DNA of 64,000 nt from Neocallimastix lanati (nom. inval.) (Eukaryota > Neocallimastigomycota > Neocallimastigomycetes > Neocallimastigales > Neocallimastigaceae), in NCBI GenBank assembly GCA_016946835.1, contig JACVTC010000042.1, positions 974,001-1,038,000 of the forward strand, read 5' to 3'. The position numbers were made by a program, and so were the translations under genes. Below the pieces are notes generated by a model that saw nothing but the letters and a program-made list of their open reading frames with translations, searched no databases and was not told where the DNA came from. Positions 56,788 through 64,000 of this stretch are shown piece by piece; the first letter of the stretch is position 1, and each line of letters starts with the position of its first letter.

Positions 56788-59073
56788 ATGGAAGAAAACA
56801 ATTTTGCCAACGCAACCTATAAGGATGGTTTTGCCGGAGATAGACGCTACCTTAAGGGATTCTTAGCTAAAATGAATTTAATCTTCATGATTCACCCTGA
56901 TCGATTCAATAATGATGAAACAAAAGTAATCTACGTTATTTCTAGGTTATATGGTAATGCTATGAATTGGGCAGCATCACTTATGGAGAATCAGGACCCT
57001 TGCTTGTTAAATTACGAAGCCTTCGTTGAAAGAATGAAATCTGTATATGGGAGTTATGACTCAACATTCATTGCAAATCAGAAACTCAGAACTATAAGAC
57101 AAAAACGGTTAGGCGACATTAGAAGCTATATACTCGAATTCAACTCTTATGCCGACGAGTCATCTTGGAACGAAGAAGCGAAAATGGACGCATTTCTTGT
57201 TGGTTTAAATGATCAAATCGCTACAAGAATTCTGGAAATGTTCCCTGGTCCAAGATCTCTTACTGCTATGCAAACTATAGCTTCCAGAATAGATGGCCGT
57301 CTATCAGCCCATAGGCAATTTACAAATAATCAAAATCGATCAAACAATAACCTTAATAACAACAATTCTAATAAGAAAAGATGGAATTTTTATAAGAAAG
57401 GTTCGAATTCTAAACATTATGGACCCCTATCCGACGAAGAGAAAGAAAGAAGAAAAAGAGAAAACCTCTGTTTATATTGTGGATCCTCAAATCATACTCT
57501 AGGCAATTGTCCACTCAAAAATAAGAAAAAATCACCCTCAAGCACTTCTCATATTACTAATCCTGAACCAAAGGCCAAAGAAAGAACAAGAATCTCAGAT
57601 CAACAAAATTTGAGTCTTCCTATATTTGAATTCACTCTCAATGTTTTAAAATCATCAGTCAAAACTAAGATTCTTCTAGATTCAGGTTCTCAACTTAATC
57701 TTATGGATGTCTACTTTGCCAATGAAAATAACATTCCTTATTCATCCGAAACCATTCATCCTGAAGTAGGAGGAATTGGTGGTACTCAGAAAATTCTCGG
57801 GGAAACTTTGCCAATTTCGATCCGCTATAAAAATCACAATTGTAAAACTAAGTTTTATGTCGTCGATTTACCTTCTTATTGTGCTCTTCTTGGCGCTGAA
57901 TGGCTCTCTACTCATAATCCAACAATAGATTTCTCTTCTAAAACACTTCATTTTAATTCAAAATATTGTATTAATAATTGTCTCGTTATTCCAAATACTT
58001 ATACAACCTTCATTCCTTCATGCAATTTAATAAACGAAATTCCAAAAAATTCTGATAATTCGGACAGCCAAAAAATTGAAGAAATTAACAATTCAGAAGA
58101 AAAAATATCTAATGAAATAATTAATAATACTAAGAACCAACACAAGGAACCCAACGAAGATAATAAAAATGTTATCTATCTTTTACCAACTAAATTATCC
58201 TCATTTATGGATGTTTTTAGTGAAGTCGCTGCGAACATTCTACCCCCTCATCGACAATATGATTGTGAAATTAATTTGAAACCAAACACTAATTTATATT
58301 ACGGCCCAATATATCCATTTCATCACCAAACAAATGGTTTAACGGAGAGGGTGAACTCCGTTATTGAACAACACTTAAGATGCTATACAAATTTCAAAGG
58401 ATCTAATTGGAATGACTTTCTTTACTTAGCAGAATTTAGCTATAATAACACCATTCAAGAATCCACTAATCATTCACCTTTCTTCGCTAATTATGGATTC
58501 AATCCCAGACATTCTCCCGAAGTCCCCACAAATGTTGAAGTACCTAGAGCAGAAGAACTTGTTAAAAACCTTGCAGAATTAACCAAGGAATTAAAAGAAA
58601 ATATTAAAATAGCAATTGAAAAACAAGAGAAATATGCCAATAAGCATCGTATGGAACCACCTGAATTCAAGAAAAATGACAAAGTTTGGATCAATAGTTC
58701 CTTAATTATAAAGAATGGTAACAAAAAGCTTAAACCAAGAAAATTAGGACCTTTTAAAATCCTAAGCAAAATATCTCCTGTTTCGTATAAACTTGACTTG
58801 CCAAAAAATCTTAGGATTCATCCAATCATGCATGTCTCTGACCTTGAACCGTACTTTGAAGATAAGTTTGGAAGAAACCAAGAACCACCACCAATTATCA
58901 TTAACAACGAAGAAGAGTACGAAGTTGAACAAATATTAGACAAACGAACTCATTATGGGAAAATCCAATACTTGATAAAATGGAAAGGATATCCGCTTTC
59001 AGAAGCTTCTTGGGAACCTGAGGAAAATCTTAATTGCCCCAAACTCTTGAAAAAATTCAATAAAAATAATTAA
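56788..59073 (+). CDS. RT-G fused Gag-protease-integrase tail-chromodomain protein
   Basis: 761 residues from ATG 56788 ([15 protein letters not shown]). A GTG at 56770 extends the frame but is not preferred. Gag domain about 20-175; Asn-rich linker; zinc knuckle C228-X2-C231-X4-H236-X4-C241; protease D298-S-G300 with [12 protein letters not shown] following; pre-RT linker to LYYGPIYP (about residue 510). It then jumps directly to [20 protein letters not shown], the integrase segment around the catalytic Glu. RT, RNase H, the integrase finger and the first two catalytic Asp are gone, and the junction at about 58318-58320 keeps the frame. Integrase C-terminal domain ([19 protein letters not shown]) and a complete chromodomain (EYEVEQILD...[20 protein letters not shown], about 709-755) follow. 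It can package RNA but cannot copy or integrate it alone. Confidence 0.93.
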   Translation: MEENNFANATYKDGFAGDRRYLKGFLAKMNLIFMIHPDRFNNDETKVIYVISRLYGNAMNWAASLMENQDPCLLNYEAFVERMKSVYGSYDSTFIANQKLRTIRQKRLGDIRSYILEFNSYADESSWNEEAKMDAFLVGLNDQIATRILEMFPGPRSLTAMQTIASRIDGRLSAHRQFTNNQNRSNNNLNNNNSNKKRWNFYKKGSNSKHYGPLSDEEKERRKRENLCLYCGSSNHTLGNCPLKNKKKSPSSTSHITNPEPKAKERTRISDQQNLSLPIFEFTLNVLKSSVKTKILLDSGSQLNLMDVYFANENNIPYSSETIHPEVGGIGGTQKILGETLPISIRYKNHNCKTKFYVVDLPSYCALLGAEWLSTHNPTIDFSSKTLHFNSKYCINNCLVIPNTYTTFIPSCNLINEIPKNSDNSDSQKIEEINNSEEKISNEIINNTKNQHKEPNEDNKNVIYLLPTKLSSFMDVFSEVAANILPPHRQYDCEINLKPNTNLYYGPIYPFHHQTNGLTERVNSVIEQHLRCYTNFKGSNWNDFLYLAEFSYNNTIQESTNHSPFFANYGFNPRHSPEVPTNVEVPRAEELVKNLAELTKELKENIKIAIEKQEKYANKHRMEPPEFKKNDKVWINSSLIIKNGNKKLKPRKLGPFKILSKISPVSYKLDLPKNLRIHPIMHVSDLEPYFEDKFGRNQEPPPIIINNEEEYEVEQILDKRTHYGKIQYLIKWKGYPLSEASWEPEENLNCPKLLKKFNKNN

Positions 59074-59227
59074 AATAACTTAAACTAGAAAATGAATCTC
59101 TAATAAACTTTAAATTTTATAGTATATTATATAATTATATGATTAAATTATATTCTTAAATTATTAATATTAAACTTATTATTATTGTTAAAACCTAATT
59201 TTTCCTTTATATTATTTTATAACTTAT

Positions 59228-59262
<35 letters not shown>

Positions 59263-59474
59263 ATAATAACTGTAAACCTTATTAATATCATGTAACAAAA
59301 ATAATTATTAAATATGTTATTTCATGTAATTACTTATTAATATCATGTATTATTATTTTTATTATTTCATACTATTAAGCAAAAAAGAAATTCACACTTA
59401 AATACTTTATTTATTCATTGTAGTCTAGTTTAACTTTAAGATTCGTCTGGTATCCGAATCCTGGAGGAGGACCA
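59074..59474 (+). other. RT-G 3' untranslated region and polypurine tract
   Basis: AT-rich, with an A run at 59232-59260. It ends GATTCGTCTGGTATCCGAAT, then CCTGGAGGAGGACCA directly before the 3' LTR; RT-H has nearly the same end at 61192-61226. Confidence 0.75.
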
Positions 59475-59994
59475 TGTAACGAATCCTAAAGTTAGTAAAA
59501 TTGTTGTTGTAGTCTGGTGGTAATACACCATGACAATGAAGCCGAACTTCTTAGGTTCGACTCACACCCTTTCCCAATCTAAATTATTTTTAGTTAATTA
59601 ATTAAATTATTGTAGAAAGTTCTAGAGTTTCTTTGGTTAATATTATATAACTAAGTGAAACTAGAAAGTTCTATTTTAATAATTATTTTATCATTTTTCT
59701 ATAAGATTCATTTTCTAGAAAGAAAACTTAATTTTTCGAACTTTCGTTAATCTTAACTTTTTCCGAAACTGTTTTTCCGAAAAAGTATAAATAAGCGTGA
59801 ATTTCTCAATAAAAAATAATTTTTCTTTGTGCTTTTATTAACTAGTTAAAAGTAATTCGAAATATTACAATAACTAATTAATAATAAAAAAATAATAATA
59901 AATTTTATATTTTAATAAAAAATATTAATAAAACAAATTTTTTAAGAAAACGAATTACTTATTAGTGTAGACCTATTGGGTGTAAACCGTTACA
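59475..59994 (+). repeat. RT-G 3' LTR
   Basis: 520 bp copy of 54958-55477; hairpin 59512-59534, GGTTCGACTC 59554-59563, TATA box 59786. Confidence 0.95.
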
Positions 59995-60843
59995 ATTATT
60001 ATGATTCCGACTGTTGAAATGATTTTTGTAGTAATTATTGTTATAATGTTTATAATTATTTTTATAAATAGAGTGATGGTTGGAATTTCTCTTCTTAGTA
60101 TTCTTGGTAGTGTTGGATTGTTTAATTGTATTTTTGATATGAATAGAATTTTCGAGTAAGATACAGGTTGTAATAATACTTTCTAAAGTGGTTAGAAATA
60201 CTTCTAATTTTTGAATTTCTTCTTGATATCTTGGATGTAAACCATTATAAAATATTAAAGTCAAAGGTTCTTCTTCTCATTTAAACAAGCGAGTATAATT
60301 TCTAAATTCTTCAATGTAATCGTTTATTTTGCCATAAGTTTGTTTTAATGACATTAATTTAATTTTTGCTAATTTATAACTAGCAACATTAGAAAAAGCA
60401 GTTTTTAAACCAGTTAATAATTCATGCATAGAACCTGGTCTAATATTATCCTTATATTTAGTTAAATACCAATTTCTTGCTGAATCTCTACGAGATTTAA
60501 CAATATTAATTTTTGTTTCTTCAGATAAATATCTATTCGGGGTAGTCCTAAAAGTATCTTCACAGAGTTGACAAAATAGTTCGGTTTCAGATGGTTTTCC
60601 TGAAAAGAATCCTGGTTCAGGGACTTGAATTAAAGGAGCAGAAATTTTATCTTTCATTATTACATCTCTATCCAAATCATAGTTAGTGATAGAAGAATTA
60701 TTGTCTACGTCATGGTTATTAAGTAGAGGTCTTGGAGTATCAAATCTTTCATATTCTTGTGGTTCGGGGTTGCTAGAATTTAATCTTTGGTTTATATTTT
60801 CAATAATATCGGTTATATTATTTAATCTAGCTTCATCTTTTAT
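59995..60843 (-). pseudogene. RT-F gag portion, cut off by RT-G
   Basis: Minus strand: a retrotransposon Gag domain (PEPGFFSGKPSETELFCQLC to KINDYIEEFRNYTRLFK), then TGA 60277-60279 where Trp is expected, then EEEPLTLIFYNGLHPRYQEE and an Asn/His-rich tail. The tail stops at the RT-G LTR and resumes beyond it at 54957 (NNIKKDNENNKINN). The ATG at 60850-60852 is not original: MLQI comes from the reverse strand of the RT-H chromodomain joined here. Genuine gag sequence begins at about 60840, so its N-terminus is lost. Confidence 0.85.
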
Positions 60844-61226
60844 CTGAAGCATCTTGGGAACCGGAAGAAAACCTCAATTGTCCAGAAATACTCAAAAAAT
60901 TTAATAAATCAAACAAATAAACTTATATTTAGAAAATGAATCTATAATATTAATTATACAAAAATTTATATTTATTAATATCAAATTTATTTCTATTAAT
61001 ATCAATATCAATAATCTTTACTATTTTTACTTATTAATATAAATATTATTTAAATTCATGTAACCTTATTACTAATAATGTATTTTTATGTTTATCATGT
61101 ATTGAAATTTTACACCAAATAACTATTAAAATAATTTATATATTAAAATAATTAAATAAAATTTTCTTAGTATAGTTTAGCCTAGTTTTGAGATTCGTCT
61201 GGTATCCGAATCCTAGAGGAGGACCA
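60841..61226 (+). pseudogene. RT-H chromodomain tail and 3' region
   Basis: Plus-strand [20 protein letters not shown] ending FNKSNK-TAA (60841-60921) is the C-terminal tail of an RT-G-like chromodomain. An AT-rich 3' region and the polypurine tract CCTAGAGGAGGACCA follow. Everything 5' of this is missing; it is joined head-on to the RT-F gag remnant. Confidence 0.85.
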
Positions 61227-63235
61227 TGTAACGAAACTCATATGATTTATACCTAATATTCTTAATCTACAAAAATTAAATTTTGTAGAAGTGAATAAAA
61301 GGATAAATACTGAATAAAATTGATTTAAGAAATTTAAAAAAATAAATATGTTTTATTATTAAACACAAAAATGTTTTATTAAAAAATTTATTTTTATTTT
61401 AAAATTAATCTTTATTTATTTAATAATTAATTTTGTTTAAATTAATAAAATAATTGTTAAAACTAATAAAATAATAAAATGAAATATTTATTATTTATAC
61501 TAATTTATTTTAAATTTTAATAATAAAATTGATTATTAATAACTAATAAAATATATAATAATTTATCAAAATAATTAATAATCATAAAAATTGATTATTA
61601 AAAACTAATAAAATATCTATAATAATTTAATAAATAATTAATAATAAAGAATAATTTATAAGAAATATTTGCATGTTTTTATATTTTTCTTTGATTTTAA
61701 ACTATTTACATTAAAAATAATAAAATTAATAAAAGAGAAATAAAGAATAATTTATTATTAAATTAAACAATATTTACAATTAAAATGTTAATAAAGATGA
61801 GTTTTAAAATGTTATTTTAATTACAATTTGTTTATAAAAGTTGAGTTATAAAATAAATAAAATAATCATTATTTTAAATAAAAGTAACTTAAAAATTATT
61901 TAACTAGTTAATTTTAATTTTGAGATGTTTATAAGTTTGTTTATTTGTTATTTATAATTTATTAAATTTGTTTATTATTTTGTTTATTTGTAGTTTTAGA
62001 AAAATATTATTTATTAATTTATTTTAGTTTTTAATTAAAATTATTAATGATTAATTAATTTATTATTATTTTATTTTAATTATTTTTATTTAATTAAATT
62101 TTCTTTAATATGGATTTAATTTTTTTAGAATGGATTAATTTTTGGGTTAAGTTAGACAAGAATTTGTTTTTTATTATTTATTTTAATTTAATAATTTTGT
62201 TATTTATCACATATGGTAGACTCGGGGTGATTCTTATTGATTTAAAATCAAGCAGGGGGGACGGGTATTACCCTGCTTTGATTTTAACAAAGAAAAATTT
62301 TTTTATTAAAAAAAATATTTATTATTTATTAATATAAAATTTTATTTTTTTTTTTTTTTTTAAGTACACATATTTAATTTTTAAGAAATATTTACAATAT
62401 TTATAATTTTTTATGAATTTAAAGTATAATTATTTGTTTATAATTTAAGTAATTTTATAGAATTATTGAATTAATTTTATATCAATAATTCATTTTTGTT
62501 TTAATTTTTATAAATATAATAATATAATATTCAAATATAATTTAATTAAAAATAATTATAAAATAAATATATAGAAAATAGTTTTTACTATTTTCTTTGA
62601 TATTTTTAAGTTAAATAAATTGTTTTTAAAGATTAATATAATAAATTTAATAATCTTTAATTATTTTAAATAATACTTGTAATTATTTTCAAAATAAAAT
62701 AAAATTTTTATAATATTTAATTAATAAATTTGATAATATTTAAATAATAATTTTTATAATAAGTAATAATTTTTAATAATAATTTTTAATAATAAATTTA
62801 ATTAATAATCTTAATAAATTTATAATAATATTTAATAGTTATAATAAATAAATTTTTATAATAATATTTAATAATTTTAATAATTTTATAATATTAATAA
62901 TTTATAATAATTTTTAGAATAATATTTAATTAATAATTTTAATAATTTTATAATAATTTTTATAATAATATTTAATTAATAGTTTTAATAATTTAGTATC
63001 TTAAAAGTATAATTTTAATATTTACAATTGTATTTTAATATACATATATTTAATAATATAACAATAAAGTAATTAATTAAAATTTATTTACATTATTTAC
63101 AAGTTAAAATTAATTTATATCAAAATAAATTAAATTTTATTATTAAGTTTAGGTTATCAAGAATATAGGAAAGTACAATTTAATAAAGAATTATTAATAA
63201 TAAAATAAAGGTTATTAATTCATTCTTTACCACAT
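61227..63235 (+). other. RT-H 3' LTR start and AT-rich region
   Basis: TGTAACGAAACTCATATG at 61227 directly follows the polypurine tract, so an LTR starts here. It lacks the tRNA-like 5' module of RT-G, and I could not place its end. The remainder is TAATAA-rich with no gene. The plus-strand frame at 62110-62337 spans a GC-rich palindrome and is not convincing. Confidence 0.5.
62242..62287. repeat. GC-rich inverted repeat
   Basis: TTAAAATCAAGCAGGG (62242-62257) and CCCTGCTTTGATTTTAA (62271-62287) pair over 16 of 17 positions around a 13-nt loop. It is a sharp GC island in very AT-rich DNA. Confidence 0.85.
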
Positions 63236-63703
63236 TGTAAGAAACTTAGATAAATTTATTATAAAATTTATCTATCTTTCTTATTTAATACATTAATTTT
63301 ATACATTAAATTATTGTATTTATTTTAACCAATAATATTTAATTATTAATTTATATATATTTGATTCTCTTGAGTTCTCTTCTAGAAATCAAGAGTTATT
63401 ATTTTAGAATTTTTATAATAAATAATAATTCAAATAAAATAATTAATTAATAAAACAAAACCCTTTTAATAAAACATATTTCATAAATATTTGTGTCTTT
63501 TATTCCTTTGTGTTATTGTTTATTATAAACTTTCTATAATAAACTCTATCTTATATTTAAGTATAATTATTTATTTATATTATTTTATATTTATTTAATT
63601 ATATTTAATTTTATTTTCTCAAATTAATGTTAATTAGTAATAATTAATGTTAATTTGTAGTTAAGAAATTATTTATAATTAATTTTATAAGTAATTTCTT
63701 ACA
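63236..63703 (-). mobile_element. Solo LTR, RT-B-like family, minus orientation
   Basis: 468 bp, plus-strand ends TGTAAGAAAC and TTTCTTACA, flanked by CACAT at 63231-63235 and 63704-63708. It contains the family hairpin at 63367-63395 and, in minus sense, GAGTTTATTATA. It is inserted right beside the next LTR. Confidence 0.92.
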
Positions 63704-63708
63704 CACAT

Positions 63709-64000
63709 TGTAATAATTTCATTATAATATTTATTATAACAAAATTATTAACTACAACCTGATACTAACATCAAGTTGAGAAAATAAGAAAACAATTAGA
63801 AAAAATAAAGAAAATTTTAACTTATCTTAACAGAGAAGAGTTTATTATAAACAAATATAATAAACAACACAAAATAAAAGAACACTTATTGAAAATGTTT
63901 GTAGATTTTATTGATTATTATTATATATTTATTAATATTTGTTATATAATAATAACTCTTGATTTCTCAAAAATTTAGAGAAATCAATAGCTATTTATAC
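63709..64000 (+). mobile_element. RT-B-like LTR, cut by window end
   Basis: Starts TGTAATAATTTCATTATAAT and follows the RT-B LTR in order (ATTATTAACTACAAC, AAGTTGAGAAAATAA, GAGTTTATTATAAAC, hairpin 63956-63990). The rest lies beyond the window, so solo LTR or full element cannot be decided. Confidence 0.8.

Larger units (their letters stand above)
54958..59994 (+). mobile_element. RT-G: young, internally deleted Ty3/Gypsy element
   Basis: LTRs 54958-55477 and 59475-59994 are both 520 bp and differ by one substitution that I can see (in the A/T run near 55370). ATTAT is duplicated at 54953-54957 and 59995-59999. The internal part has a 1.3-kb leader, one open frame of 761 codons lacking the RT/RNase H core, and the polypurine tract GGAGGAGGACCA just before the 3' LTR. 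It interrupts RT-F gag. Having near-identical LTRs and a perfect duplication, it moved recently, presumably using enzymes supplied in trans. Confidence 0.95.

Noticed and set aside
62110-62337. Plus-strand 75-codon frame
   Set aside because: Its only unusual part is the GC palindrome; the rest is low-complexity hydrophobic sequence.

Overview
The window is extremely AT-rich eukaryotic DNA. It has long A/T homopolymers, ATTTATT/AATAAAT microsatellites, intronless genes and islands of retrotransposon sequence. The ankyrin-repeat style (blocks such as TPLYCACEKGNEKVVKFL), the FLYWCH/MULE transposase and the chromodomain Ty3/Gypsy elements fit an anaerobic gut fungus (Neocallimastigomycota) best. 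This is inference: a dictyostelid-like AT-rich genome is the main alternative. There is no rRNA, CRISPR or bacterial-type feature. One tRNA is present, and the only plausible host protein gene that is intact is an ankyrin-repeat gene.

Layout. 1-2.6 kb: microsatellites and short tandem repeats. 2.75-5.43 kb: two ankyrin paralogues on the minus strand, one 5'-truncated and one intact (429 aa). 7.04-12.37 kb: a long ankyrin gene in another style, broken by stops and frameshifts. 14.0-23.0 kb: two decayed Mutator-like (MULE) copies, an unidentified plus-strand gene relic split by a solo LTR, and a small LTR with a polypurine tract. 24.6-25.2 kb: a second unidentified relic. 25.58 kb: tRNA-Val(TAC), minus strand.

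25.67-64 kb is a retrotransposon stack. RT-A (25669-33787, plus) is a complete Ty3/Gypsy element with near-identical LTRs and intact gag and pol. It starts 12 bp beyond the mature 5' end of the tRNA. RT-B (33795-40890, minus) abuts RT-A and would sit about 15 bp from the same tRNA if RT-A were removed; its polyprotein is interrupted by one TGA. RT-C (minus) has an intact but 5'-truncated pol of strikingly high GC, and its 3' LTR is riddled with solo LTRs (E1, D1, D2, D3), each with its own 5-bp target-site duplication (TSD). RT-E (plus) and RT-F (minus) are decayed. RT-G (54958-59994, plus) is a very young element inserted into RT-F. It has lost the reverse transcriptase core by an in-frame deletion yet keeps one open frame: Gag, protease, integrase tail, chromodomain. 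RT-H is a 3' remnant fused to the truncated RT-F gag. The window ends in two more LTRs.

The points most worth following are: Pol III-gene-targeted stacking of RT-A and RT-B; the non-autonomous but coding-competent RT-G; a motif shared by the RT-A and RT-B leaders although their LTRs are unrelated; and paired, covarying hairpins in two LTR families, one with tRNA-like A/B-box sequences near its 5' end.
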